From positions 1-64,000 of the forward strand of contig NZ_JAAQOM010000018.1 of NCBI RefSeq assembly GCF_011682055.1: a DNA stretch of 64,000 nucleotides. The letters are read 5' to 3'. The position numbers and the translations under genes were made by a program. Of the stretch, positions 42,313 to 51,381 are shown in pieces (position 1 is the stretch's first letter; every line of letters starts with the position of its first letter). A model generated the notes under the pieces. That model had not been told where the DNA came from and searched no databases. It saw only the letters and a program-made list of their open reading frames with translations. Source of the DNA: Telluria antibiotica. GTDB taxonomy: Bacteria; Pseudomonadota; Gammaproteobacteria; Burkholderiales; Burkholderiaceae_D.

Positions 42313-43842
42313 TTACTTCAGTACGCGCTGCGCGAGCATGATTCCCGCCCCCGCGAGACCGACGTAGCCAAGCAGCCAGAAATAATCGAGACCGGCGAGC
42401 AGCGTCGCCTGCTGGCCCAGCGACTGTGCCAGGCTGGCCGCCGCCACGGCGGCCGGCTGGGCGGCGCCATGCCGGGACAACGATTCCGTCAACGCATGCA
42501 ATGCCTGGCCATAGGCGGGGTCACCAGCCATGAAGCGTCCATTCAATACCGTGTAGTGCGATGCAGTACGCGCCTGCAGGCCAGCGGTCGCGAGCGCGAT
42601 GCCAAGACTCGACCCGAACTGCGCCAGCATGTTCTTGACCTGCTGGGCGTGCGAGAACACGGTCTCATGGTGCTGGACCTCGCGAAACGTGTGCATCGCC
42701 GTGGTGGCCAGTACCAGCATGACGAACACGCCATAGCATGCCAGCGCGGGCACGAAATCGCTCCACAGGTTGGCATCCGGGCTCAGGCTTGCGACCCGCC
42801 AACCGAAGACTGCCAATGCGAGGAAGCCGACGAGATAGTACTGTTTCGGCGCCGGCCGCTTCGGTACGACAAAGGCCATGAATGCCCAGGTCAGCACCGT
42901 TGCGCCCAGTCCCGTCGCCTGCACGGGCCCGATCGTCGCCCATGCATAGCCCAAGCCACGCTGCAGGACAGCCGGCATGATGTAGTTGGTGGCGCCCATC
43001 AGGGTGTAGCAGAACGTGAACAAGGCTACGCCGGTGAGATAGCGCGTGTTGCGCAGCTCGCGCAGGTGCAGCAGCGGACGGTCGCCCGCGTGCATGGCGC
43101 GCACGAAATAGCCCAGGGCAAGCATGCCAAGCCCGGCCGCTCCCAGCAGCATGGCCGCGTCGCTGTAGAAATCGTAGTACGAGCGCTGGAAGGCGTACAG
43201 CAGGAAAAAACTGCCGGCGACCAGCGCCATCAGCAGGACGGGATGCGACTGGGTGCGCAGTTCATACGGCGGTACCGCCGCGGGCAGGCATAGGCACGCG
43301 AGCAAGGCGATCAGGACCGCAAGCCCGATCAGCAACACAAAGATCCATTGCCAGCCGTCGTTCGATACCGCCACCGACGCCAGGAACGGCCCGCTGGCAC
43401 TGCCCAGTGCGAGGGCGGTGGCGAAGAACCGGATGCCGGTGAAGCGCGATGGACTCGGCGGAAACAGGTTGACCAGCAGCCGGGACGACGTCATGAAGGT
43501 GCCGCCGCCCAGCGCCATCACGATCCGTCCCGCCATGAATTGCGCGGTGGTCTCGCTGGACGCGCATACGGCCGCGCCGCAGATGAAGACCGCGAGCGAG
43601 CACAGCACGAACCGGCGCCAGCCGAGGCGTTCGGCCAGCCAGCGCTGCTTGCAGATGGCGGCCACCGCGACGCAGGCATACAGGGCGCTGATCAGGCTGA
43701 ACTCCTCGGGCGCCGCCCCGATCTCGCCCATGATCGGCCCCGCGCCGAAGGCGATCATGCCGCTCTGCAGGTATTCGGTGCCGGTCAACAGGAAGATCGT
43801 CAGCAGCAACAGGCGCGGATGCTTCGGAGGCAGGATCTCCAT
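42313..43842 (-). CDS. MFS efflux permease (DHA2/EmrB-like)
   Basis: This 509-residue permease has about 14 predicted TM helices, the DHA2 arrangement of EmrB/FarB. GRIVMALGGGTFMTSSRLLVNLFP corresponds to the helix 4-5 antiport region. Third gene of the outer-membrane factor - HlyD - MFS operon (7-nt gap after HlyD), it is the proton-driven inner-membrane pump of a tripartite exporter. The substrate is probably a hydrophobic or aromatic compound. The start MEILPPKHPR (43842) is chosen because the upstream extension lies inside hlyD. Confidence 0.9.
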   Translation of the reverse strand: MEILPPKHPRLLLLTIFLLTGTEYLQSGMIAFGAGPIMGEIGAAPEEFSLISALYACVAVAAICKQRWLAERLGWRRFVLCSLAVFICGAAVCASSETTAQFMAGRIVMALGGGTFMTSSRLLVNLFPPSPSRFTGIRFFATALALGSASGPFLASVAVSNDGWQWIFVLLIGLAVLIALLACLCLPAAVPPYELRTQSHPVLLMALVAGSFFLLYAFQRSYYDFYSDAAMLLGAAGLGMLALGYFVRAMHAGDRPLLHLRELRNTRYLTGVALFTFCYTLMGATNYIMPAVLQRGLGYAWATIGPVQATGLGATVLTWAFMAFVVPKRPAPKQYYLVGFLALAVFGWRVASLSPDANLWSDFVPALACYGVFVMLVLATTAMHTFREVQHHETVFSHAQQVKNMLAQFGSSLGIALATAGLQARTASHYTVLNGRFMAGDPAYGQALHALTESLSRHGAAQPAAVAAASLAQSLGQQATLLAGLDYFWLLGYVGLAGAGIMLAQRVLK

Positions 43843-43849
43843 GACAGGA

Positions 43850-45037
43850 CTACCTGCGGACGAGCGCCGGCGCGGCGCCACTGCCCGGCACATTGGCGGC
43901 GATGATGCGCGCCACCAGCTCGTCGGCTTCGTTGCCCTCCCGTGCGAACACCTCCGTACGATACGACTGGAGCGGTGCCTTGCCGGGGGTCAGGCGCGGC
44001 CAGTCGCGGCGGTGCGTGTCCACGCTGGCGCGCATCGAGAGGCCCAGCTGCAGCGGATGGCGCGCGACTTCGTGCGGGTCCAGCGCGATACGCACGGGGA
44101 CCCGCTGAACCACCTTGATCCAGTTGCCGGTGGCGTTCTGCGCCGGCATCAGCGAAAACGCGCTGCCGGTACCGGCCTCCTCGCCGACGACGGTCCCGTG
44201 GTAGACGACATCCTTGCCGTAGGCGTCCGCCGTGACGAGCACGGGCTGGCCGCTGCGCAGGTGGCGCAACTGGGATTCCTTGAAGTTGGCGGTGATCCAG
44301 ACCGTGTCCATCGGCACGATGGCCATCAGCGCGGTGCCGGCGGCGACCCGCTGGCCGACCTGGACGTTGCGGCGCGCCACCATGCCCGAGATCGGCGCGG
44401 GCACCGATGTGCGGACGGTAGCGATGTAGGCATCCTTGACCTGGGCCACCGCACCCATCACGTCGGGGTGGCTGGCGACCGACGTGCCGTCGACGAACGC
44501 ATGGTTGGCCGCGTACTGCTGTTCGCTCGACGCCAATGCGGCACGCGCCGTGCGAACGGCTTCGCGCGCATGCTCGAGGTCCTCACCCGAGATCGCACCG
44601 GACTGCACGAGCTGCGAGCGACGGTCGAAGTCGGCCTGCACTTTGCTCAGTTCGGCCCGGCGCAGCGCGACGTTGGCATCCATCTGGGACGCCGACGCGA
44701 CCTGGGCACGCACCTGGCGCACCGTCCGGGCCAGCACTGCTTCGCTGCGTTCGAGCGCGAGGCGAGCGTCCACCTCGTTGAGGCGGACCAGTTCCTGTCC
44801 GGCGGCGACCCGGTCGGTGTTGTCGGCGGCAATCGCCGTGACCGTCCCGGCGATCTGGGTCGTCACCTGCACCAGGTTGCCTTCCACGTAAGCGTCTTCC
44901 GTCACTTCACGGTACTGCGCAGCCGTCATCCAGTACGTGCCGTAGCCGGCCGCCGCCAGCACGACAGCGCCGGCAAGCGCGGCTGCCACGCGTTTGTCGG
45001 CGCGCTCGACCGGGTGTTTCGTATCTTGTTGAGTCAT
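43850..45037 (-). CDS. HlyD/EmrA-family periplasmic adaptor
   Basis: This 395-residue membrane fusion protein has a single N-terminal TM helix (VAAALAGAVVLAAAGYGTYW, about 15-35), a biotinyl-lipoyl-like domain split by a coiled-coil hairpin (residues about 95-200, rich in Ala/Glu/Arg heptads), then beta-barrel segments (VPAPISGMVARRNVQVGQRV). It links the MFS permease to the outer-membrane factor. It lies 23 nt after the outer-membrane factor gene. Confidence 0.92.
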   Translation of the reverse strand: MTQQDTKHPVERADKRVAAALAGAVVLAAAGYGTYWMTAAQYREVTEDAYVEGNLVQVTTQIAGTVTAIAADNTDRVAAGQELVRLNEVDARLALERSEAVLARTVRQVRAQVASASQMDANVALRRAELSKVQADFDRRSQLVQSGAISGEDLEHAREAVRTARAALASSEQQYAANHAFVDGTSVASHPDVMGAVAQVKDAYIATVRTSVPAPISGMVARRNVQVGQRVAAGTALMAIVPMDTVWITANFKESQLRHLRSGQPVLVTADAYGKDVVYHGTVVGEEAGTGSAFSLMPAQNATGNWIKVVQRVPVRIALDPHEVARHPLQLGLSMRASVDTHRRDWPRLTPGKAPLQSYRTEVFAREGNEADELVARIIAANVPGSGAAPALVRR

Positions 45038-45060
45038 CGTGTGGTTATCTTCCTAATCGG

Positions 45061-46491
45061 TCAGGCATGGTCCGGCAGACCGCCGCCCAGCGCGCGCGCC
45101 AGGCCGACGTCCAGTTCGATGGCACGCATGTCGAGATCGGTTTCGAGACGTTGCGCAGCCAGCAGCTGCGTTTGCGCGGCCAGCACCTGGAGGTAATTGC
45201 CGACCCCGGCGCGGTAGCGCTGGAGCGCCAGGTCGTATGCCTGCTGCGCGGTCAGCACGGCCTCGCGCTGCTGCGTCCGCTCTTCCTCGAGCCAGCGCAG
45301 CGAGACGAGCTGGTTGACGACGTCGCGCACCGCGTCGATGACGGTCGCGTTGTATTGCTCCACCGCGATGTCATATTCCGCGTTGCGTGCGGCCAGCGCG
45401 CTGCGCAGGCGGCCTGCGTCGAAGATCGGCAGCGTCAGGGCGGGCCCGATGCCGGAAATGCGGCTGCCGGTCGTAAACCATTCGGCAAAGCCGAGCCGCT
45501 GCACACCGAGCAAGGCGGTCAGGCTGATGTTCGGGTAGAACTGGTCGCGCGCCACGTCGATGTCCTTGCCCGCCGCTTCGGCGCGCCAGCGCTGGGCCAC
45601 CACGTCCGGACGCCGGCCGATGAGTTCCGCCGGCAGTGCGCTCGGCAACAGCGCCGGCCCGGCCTCCTTGAGCCGGGGCTGTGCCAACGCCAGCCCGCGA
45701 TCCGGCCCCTGCCCCGCCAGCGCGGCCAGCTCGTTACGAGCCAGCGCGATGGCCTCGTTGAGCTGGGCGATCTGGACCCGCGCCGCCGGCACTTGCGACT
45801 GCGCCTGCTTCAGTTCCATGTCCGAGTCGATCCTCGCCGCCACCCGCTGGCGGGTCAGCGCGACTACTTGTTCGCGTTGCTTCAGGGTGGCCTCGGCAAT
45901 GTCAAGCTGGCGCCAGGCCTGCTCAAGCCTTACGTAACTGCGCAGGATCCCGGTGACGAGTACCAGCCGGGCCGCATAGGCATCGACTTCGCTCGCGCGT
46001 TCGAGTCCGACGGCCGCCTCGATCGCGGCCTCATGCTTGCCCCAGAAGTCAAATTCGTAGGTGAAATTAAGCGACGCTTCGTTGACCCACTTCCAGCTTC
46101 CGGCGACCGGCGGTGGCGTGGTGCCGTGCTCGCTGAACTGCTGGCGGTTGCTGCGCACGGCGGCGCCGACCTGCGGGCCTGCCGCCGCTTCCGTGGCGCC
46201 GGCGTATGCGGCCGCCTGCCGTACACGCGCCTCTGCCACGCGCAAGTTCGGGCTGTGGGCAAGCGCCTCGGCGACCAGGGCGTCGAGCTGCGGATCGCCG
46301 TAGCGCCGCCACCAGTCGGCGGTGGGCCACGCGGCGGCGGACAGTTGCGCCGGTGCCAGGCTCGCGCTCGCTGCCAAGGTCGACGCGTCCGTTCGCTGCG
46401 CGCTGGTATGCAGGCCGTGCGGACTCGCGCAGGCCGCCAGGACAGCGGCCAGGCAGAGTGTCCCCATGCTGTTCAGACAGGATCTCATCAT
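45061..46491 (-). CDS. Outer-membrane efflux lipoprotein (NodT/OprM family)
   Basis: This 476-residue TolC-like outer-membrane factor starts with MMRSCLNSMGTLCLAAVLAAC, a lipoprotein signal with lipobox LAAC. Two outer-membrane-efflux repeats follow with long helical stretches (YNATVIDAVRDVVNQLVSLRW). First gene of the pump operon. A MarR-type operator sits only 9 bp before the ATG, implying that repression blocks transcription right at the start. Confidence 0.92.
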   Translation of the reverse strand: MMRSCLNSMGTLCLAAVLAACASPHGLHTSAQRTDASTLAASASLAPAQLSAAAWPTADWWRRYGDPQLDALVAEALAHSPNLRVAEARVRQAAAYAGATEAAAGPQVGAAVRSNRQQFSEHGTTPPPVAGSWKWVNEASLNFTYEFDFWGKHEAAIEAAVGLERASEVDAYAARLVLVTGILRSYVRLEQAWRQLDIAEATLKQREQVVALTRQRVAARIDSDMELKQAQSQVPAARVQIAQLNEAIALARNELAALAGQGPDRGLALAQPRLKEAGPALLPSALPAELIGRRPDVVAQRWRAEAAGKDIDVARDQFYPNISLTALLGVQRLGFAEWFTTGSRISGIGPALTLPIFDAGRLRSALAARNAEYDIAVEQYNATVIDAVRDVVNQLVSLRWLEEERTQQREAVLTAQQAYDLALQRYRAGVGNYLQVLAAQTQLLAAQRLETDLDMRAIELDVGLARALGGGLPDHA

Positions 46492-46500
46492 CAAATCTAA

Positions 46501-46512
46501 TTGCCTAGGCAA
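46501..46512. promoter_or_regulatory. MarR-type operator O1 of efflux operon
   Basis: TTGCCTAGGCAA is a perfect 12-bp palindrome, 9 bp upstream of the outer-membrane factor start and abutting a -10-like TATATT (minus strand, 46517-46512). It has the same core as O2 (46557-46590) and resembles the E. coli marO core TTGCCTGGGCAA, recalled from the literature. Confidence 0.75.
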
Positions 46513-46556
46513 ATATAACAAGAAAAAAATCGGGCGGGTTGCCCGGTCACGAAGGC

Positions 46557-46590
46557 GTTGATATTACTTGCTTAGGCAAGCAATATCAAC
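46557..46590. promoter_or_regulatory. MarR-type operator O2, 34-bp near-perfect palindrome
   Basis: The arms GTTGATATT and AATATCAAC flank a core reading ACTTGCTTAGGCAAGC; only two symmetric base pairs are mismatched. The core TACTTGCTTAGGCAA matches the site before the marR gene at 60741 (14 of 15 positions, reverse strand). It is centred 67 bp from O1, so a repressor dimer on each would bracket the promoter. Confidence 0.8.
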
Positions 46591-46632
46591 TCCAAACGTT
46601 ATTTGTCGTCTTTCCGCATACACGTGCCGGGA

Positions 46633-47946
46633 TCAGTGGAGCTTCACGAGCGCCGTATTGCGCCGGATCAGGGTCCGCGCGATCGCCAGGCTGCAGGTAC
46701 GCATCCAGCCGAGCACGGCACGGTCGTGCAACAGGTGCAGGCTGACGTACATAATCCGCGCCAGGCCGCCCCGCACGAACCAGGATCGTCCTTTCAGCGA
46801 TCCCATCAATGTTCCAACGCTCGTCTGCGAGCCGACCGATACCAGCGATCCGTAATCCCGGTACACATAAGGAACGGGCGCCGCACGTCCACCCCGCATC
46901 TCGCGCACGAAGGCCCGGTACAGGTGGTCGGCCTGCTGGTGCGCGGCCTGGGCCCGCGGCGGCACGCGGCGCCCGTCTTCCATCGTACAGGCCGCACAAT
47001 CGCCGATCGCATAGATGTCGGCATGGCCCTTGACGTTCAGGCTGGGCGTCACCTCCAGCTGGCCGGCAGCATTCGTTGGCAGGCCGAGCGTGGCCAGAAA
47101 GGCCGGCGCCTTGATCCCGGCGGCCCAGACGCAGACGTGGTAGGGATACACGTGCCCCGTCGCGTCCTGTACCTGGCCGGGAACGATCCGTGCGACGCGG
47201 CAGTCGGCCACCACGCGGACGTGGCGCTCCTCCAGCAGGTCCTTGGCCGCGGCGGCGACCTTCTCCGGCAGCGGCGGCAGGATGCGCGGCGCGCCTTCGA
47301 GGAGCGTGATGCGGATGTCGCGCGTCGCGTCGAGGCGGCGGAAACCGTAGTCGATATACTTGTTGCTCGCTTCACGCAGTTCGGCCGCGAGCTCCACGCC
47401 GGTGGCGCCGCCGCCTATGATGATCACGTCCACGCCCGCCCCCGCATCCTGTTCCTTGCGGTTTTCCGCCCAGGTCATCTGCTTGAGCATCTCGATCCGG
47501 AAACGCTCGGCGTCGCCCGGGCCGTTCAGCGAGATCGTGTGCTCGGCCGCGCCCGGCGTGTTGAAATAATGCGAAGTGCTCCCGACGGCGATGCATAGTT
47601 TGGCGTAGCCGAGCCGGCGCTGGGGAATGATGACGTCGCCGGAGTCCTCCTCGACCGCGGCGACGGTGATCTCGCGCTTCTCGGCGTCGAGTCCGGCGAA
47701 CGAGCCATAGACGAAGGTGAAGTCGTTATGGTGCGCCAGCATCGTGTACGGCAACCCTTCCTTGTGCATGTCCATCGTCCCCGCCGCGACCTCGTGCAGC
47801 GACGGTTTCCAGATATGGTAGAAGGCATGGTCGACCAGGGTGACGCGCTCGCGGCCCAGCTTGCGGCCCAGCTTGCAGGCCAGCTCCAGGCCGCCGGCGC
47901 CGCCGCCGACGATGATGATATTGTCCGATTCGCTTTTTTTCACCAT
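46633..47946 (-). CDS. Type II NADH dehydrogenase (NDH-2)
   Basis: This 437-residue flavoprotein has two dinucleotide motifs: GGGAGGLELA (14-23) for FAD and IIGGGATGVELAAELR (about 175-190) for NADH. A C-terminal membrane-anchoring amphipathic segment follows (KGRSWFVRGGLARIMY). It oxidises NADH and reduces quinone without proton pumping. It lies 16 nt after aldehyde dehydrogenase copy 2, so the pair may couple aldehyde oxidation with rapid NADH recycling. It ends 43 bp from operator O2 of the pump operon, on the same strand. Confidence 0.9.
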   Translation of the reverse strand: MVKKSESDNIIIVGGGAGGLELACKLGRKLGRERVTLVDHAFYHIWKPSLHEVAAGTMDMHKEGLPYTMLAHHNDFTFVYGSFAGLDAEKREITVAAVEEDSGDVIIPQRRLGYAKLCIAVGSTSHYFNTPGAAEHTISLNGPGDAERFRIEMLKQMTWAENRKEQDAGAGVDVIIIGGGATGVELAAELREASNKYIDYGFRRLDATRDIRITLLEGAPRILPPLPEKVAAAAKDLLEERHVRVVADCRVARIVPGQVQDATGHVYPYHVCVWAAGIKAPAFLATLGLPTNAAGQLEVTPSLNVKGHADIYAIGDCAACTMEDGRRVPPRAQAAHQQADHLYRAFVREMRGGRAAPVPYVYRDYGSLVSVGSQTSVGTLMGSLKGRSWFVRGGLARIMYVSLHLLHDRAVLGWMRTCSLAIARTLIRRNTALVKLH

Positions 47947-47962
47947 GATGAACGGCTGACGA

Positions 47963-49414
47963 TCAGATGGGATACGGCTGGTCGGCCGGCTCGATGGTGA
48001 TCCATTTCAGCTCGGTGAACTCGTCGATCACTGCGCGGCCGTCGAATTTGCCGTAGCCGCTCTGCTTGGTGCCGCCGTAGGGCGACTGCGCCTCATTGCC
48101 CACCGTAGCGCCATTGACGTGGCACGCACCCGCGTCGATCTGCAAGGCCACTTGCAGGGCGCGATGCACGTCGCGTCCGAACACGGCCGATGAGAGGCCA
48201 TACGCCGTGTCGTTGGCCACTTCCACCGCCTCTTCGGTGCCATGCACCCGCACGACGGTCGTGATCGGACCAAAAGTCTCTTCGTCATAGATGTCCATCC
48301 CGGGCGTCACGCGGTCGAGGATCGTCGCTGGCATCACCGCACCGTTGGCAAAGCCACCTGCAACGATCTTGGCACCTTTGCCGACGGCATCTTCGATGAG
48401 GGCGTTCAGCCGGGCGCCGTTGGCCGCACTGACCATCGGTCCGATCACGCAAGCCGGATTCTCGACCGGGTCGCCAGCGGGCAGTCTGCTTGCGCGCACG
48501 GCAAACTTGGCGACGAATTCATCGGCCACCTTGTCGTCGACGACGATGCGCTCGGTCGACATGCAGATCTGCCCCTGATACAGGAACGAACCGAAGGTCG
48601 CAGCCTCCACTGCAGCGTCGACGTCAGCGTCGTCCAGCACGACGAGCGGTGCCTTGCCGCCCAACTCCAGAAGGCAACGCTTCAGCTGTGTGGCCGCCTT
48701 CTGCGCGATGATACGACCGACGCGGGTCGAGCCGGTGAAGTTGATGCGGCGGACTGCCTGGTGGGCGATCAGTGCGTCGATGACTTCCGGCGCGTCGCCC
48801 GGCGCGTTGGTCACGAAATTCAGCACGCCCGGCGGAAAGCCGGCTTCCAGCAGGGCTTCGGCGATCAGCAGGTGAGTACGCGGACTGGCTTCCGAAGCGC
48901 GGAAGATCACGGTATTGCCGCAAGCGATCGGATAGGCAATGGCGCGCGCGGCCAGCACGACCGGGCCGTTCCAGGGCACCATGCTCAGCACGACGCCGGC
49001 CGGCTGACGCACCGTCATCGAGATCGCGCCCGGCTTGTCGCTCGGGATCGTCTCACCCTGGATCTGGGTGACCAGGCCCGCGGCCTCTCGGAACAGGTTG
49101 GCGGCAAGCATGACGTTGAAGCCGCTCCATACCTGGCCGGATCCGACTTCCTGCGCCATCACCTCGATGAATGCCGAGGTGCGCTGTTCCAGTGCGTCGG
49201 CGGCCTTGAGCAACAGCGTCCGGCGCTCGGTCGGACTGGTTTTCGACCAGGTCTTGAAAGCCTTCGCGGCGGAATCGGCCGCCTTTACCGCATCCTCTAC
49301 GGTGCCGGCTGCCGCGGTCGTGACGACCGCGCCCGTCACCGGGTTCTGGCGAGTGAAAGTGGCGCCGTTCGAAGCCGGCACGTACTGGTTGTCGATGATG
49401 AGTTGGGTGTCCAT
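47963..49414 (-). CDS. Aromatic aldehyde dehydrogenase, copy 2
   Basis: This 483-residue protein has the same length as copy 1 (24364-25815), with identical catalytic positions Asn149, Glu250 and Cys284 and a long invariant central block around VRRINFTGSTRVGRIIAQKA. It is of the salicylaldehyde/vanillin dehydrogenase type. The start MDTQLIIDNQY at 49414 is fixed by alignment to copy 1; the open frame runs on upstream, antisense-like, through the alkB gene and is not coding. It forms an operon with the NDH-2 gene. Confidence 0.92.
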   Translation of the reverse strand: MDTQLIIDNQYVPASNGATFTRQNPVTGAVVTTAAAGTVEDAVKAADSAAKAFKTWSKTSPTERRTLLLKAADALEQRTSAFIEVMAQEVGSGQVWSGFNVMLAANLFREAAGLVTQIQGETIPSDKPGAISMTVRQPAGVVLSMVPWNGPVVLAARAIAYPIACGNTVIFRASEASPRTHLLIAEALLEAGFPPGVLNFVTNAPGDAPEVIDALIAHQAVRRINFTGSTRVGRIIAQKAATQLKRCLLELGGKAPLVVLDDADVDAAVEAATFGSFLYQGQICMSTERIVVDDKVADEFVAKFAVRASRLPAGDPVENPACVIGPMVSAANGARLNALIEDAVGKGAKIVAGGFANGAVMPATILDRVTPGMDIYDEETFGPITTVVRVHGTEEAVEVANDTAYGLSSAVFGRDVHRALQVALQIDAGACHVNGATVGNEAQSPYGGTKQSGYGKFDGRAVIDEFTELKWITIEPADQPYPI

Positions 49415-49662
49415 GTGGTTCTCCGTATTGTTCGTGGGGAAGAGCGCCGGTCCTCCATGCCGGATACGCGAATTCGGTGGGCTCGCGTGTGACGGCCTGC
49501 TGTTTGTGACAGGGCGTCCTGCGCAGGATGGTCCCGCGCTCGACAAACAGCTTATGCGGCGAATAAACGACTGTCTTACGGATGCAGGACAGAGAGGTGA
49601 CGGATTCGTGCCATGCTGGGGCTGGTGTACGTCATCGGTATCCGCCCGGCCGGGCAGGAACT

Positions 49663-50286
49663 TCAGCCGGCGAAGCGCCGGAACGTCAGGCTGATGCGCG
49701 GCGTGCTCACGGCGGCAGTCTTCGCCACCGCGTGCAGCCAGTGTCGCTGCGTCTCCCCGCGCATGACGATGAGCTGGCCATGGCGCAGCATCATGTCGCG
49801 CCGCTCGCGCGTCCGCTTGTGCAGGAAGGCGAACTTGCGCGTGGCGCCCAGGCTCAGCGACGCGATGGTCGTGTGCGGTCCGTGAGCGGCTTCGCTGTCG
49901 CTGTGCCACGCCATGCCTTCGGTACCATCCCGGTAGAGGTTGAGGACGCAGGAGTCGAAGCGCGTTTGCGCCAATTCCTCGGCAAGACGGCGCGCGTCGT
50001 CCAACATGTCGCCGGGCCAGGGCTCCGCCACACGATCGATACCGGAATGTCGATAGCGGAAAGGCGCATCGGCGTACCATAGCGCGCGACGCGCGGTTTC
50101 GGTGACGATGCCATTCACGACCGCGACGTCGGGACGCCAGGGCAACCCATGCAACAGGCGCTCGTACAGCGCATCCGAATCGGGCGGCGCCAACGCCAAT
50201 CCGAAATCGTTGACGATGCCATCGCATGGCAACAGGTTGAACTCTGCCAGGGTGGTGCCGAACAGATCGAGAGACATCGCTTCCAT
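49663..50286 (-). CDS. AlkB-type 2-oxoglutarate-dependent DNA/RNA dealkylase
   Basis: This 207-residue Fe(II)/2-oxoglutarate dioxygenase of the AlkB family (ALKBH2/3-like layout) has iron ligands His128 and Asp130 (WHSDSE) and His185 (HWLHAV), with 2-oxoglutarate-binding Arg197/Arg203 (RISLTFR). It removes methyl or ethyl lesions from DNA or RNA oxidatively. Two starts are possible (50286 or 50277). It stands alone, divergent from egtD. Confidence 0.92.
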   Translation of the reverse strand: MEAMSLDLFGTTLAEFNLLPCDGIVNDFGLALAPPDSDALYERLLHGLPWRPDVAVVNGIVTETARRALWYADAPFRYRHSGIDRVAEPWPGDMLDDARRLAEELAQTRFDSCVLNLYRDGTEGMAWHSDSEAAHGPHTTIASLSLGATRKFAFLHKRTRERRDMMLRHGQLIVMRGETQRHWLHAVAKTAAVSTPRISLTFRRFAG

Positions 50287-50394
50287 GCCCGACAGTTTAC
50301 CAGCCGGGTCATCGCGTCATTTGAAACTGATAATTTCAAGTGTGGACGCTCGAAGACGATTTATCGCTCCGTGTAGCTGGTCTAGAGTAATGCG

Positions 50395-51381
50395 ATGATG
50401 ACCGAAACCACAATAGCGAAGACTCTTCCGGCCGCGGCCTCACAGGAAGCGCAAGCCGAACTGATTGCCGGCCTGAGGGCCCCTCTCCCCTACATTTCTC
50501 CAAAATTCCTGTACGACTCCCTGGGCAGCAAGCTCTTCGAGGCGATCTGCGAGCTGCCCGAATACTATCCGACTCGCACGGAAGCCGCGATCTTCAGCCG
50601 GCATGGCGAGCACATCGCAGAAGCCTGCGGCACGGGCGCGACGCTGGTCGACCTTGGTGCGGGAAATTGCGCCAAGGCGGCCAGGCTGTTTCCCACGGTG
50701 CGGCCATCGCAATACGTGGCAGTCGACATTTCGAGCGAATTCGTCCAGGGCGCGGTCGCGCAGCTTCGTCACCGCTTCAACGACATCGACATGCATGCGG
50801 TGGCCCAGGATTTTTCCGCAGGTCTCGTGTTGCCCGACACGGTTCGAGCACATCGCCGGCTGTTTTTCTACCCCGGCTCTTCCCTCGGTAATTTCCGTCC
50901 GGACGAAGCACGTGATTTTCTTGCCCATCTGCGCACCCAGTGCGATGCGCACGGCGGGCTCCTGATCGGTGTCGACCTGATCAAGGAAACAGCGGCATTG
51001 GCTGACGCCTACGACGACGCGCTTGGCGTGACGGCGGCCTTCAACCTCAACATCCTGCGTCATGTGAATCGCCTGATCGGCGCGAATTTCGACGTTTCGG
51101 GCTGGCGCCACCGCAGCTTCTACAATGCAGGGCACCAGCGCGTCGAAATGCATCTCGAGGCGCGCGAGGATGTGACCGTACGCTGGCGGGGCGGCATGCG
51201 CTACTTCGTGCGCGGCCAGTCCATCCATACGGAGAACAGCCACAAGTACACCCGGGGCACGATCGCCGACATGCTGGAACGGACCGGTTGGCGCCTCGAC
51301 CACGTATGGACCGATCCGGACGAATGGTTTGCTGTTGTCTACGCCCGCCCGGCCAACCACGTCGCTGGCAAGGCGCCATGA
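50395..51381 (+). CDS. L-histidine N-alpha-methyltransferase (EgtD)
   Basis: This 328-residue SAM-dependent methyltransferase (Methyltransf_33/DUF2260 family) has the SAM motif LVDLGAGNCAKAARL, FFYPGSSLGNF, and the His/Glu-rich substrate pocket near FNLNILRHVNRLIGANFD. It trimethylates histidine to hercynine, the first step of ergothioneine synthesis. Its TGA overlaps the egtB ATG (ATGA). Confidence 0.92.
   Translation: MMTETTIAKTLPAAASQEAQAELIAGLRAPLPYISPKFLYDSLGSKLFEAICELPEYYPTRTEAAIFSRHGEHIAEACGTGATLVDLGAGNCAKAARLFPTVRPSQYVAVDISSEFVQGAVAQLRHRFNDIDMHAVAQDFSAGLVLPDTVRAHRRLFFYPGSSLGNFRPDEARDFLAHLRTQCDAHGGLLIGVDLIKETAALADAYDDALGVTAAFNLNILRHVNRLIGANFDVSGWRHRSFYNAGHQRVEMHLEAREDVTVRWRGGMRYFVRGQSIHTENSHKYTRGTIADMLERTGWRLDHVWTDPDEWFAVVYARPANHVAGKAP

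Noticed and set aside
49415..50227. N-terminal extension of aldehyde dehydrogenase copy 2 to 754 residues
   Set aside because: The extra part lies partly across alkB in another frame; the paralogue fixes the start at 49414.
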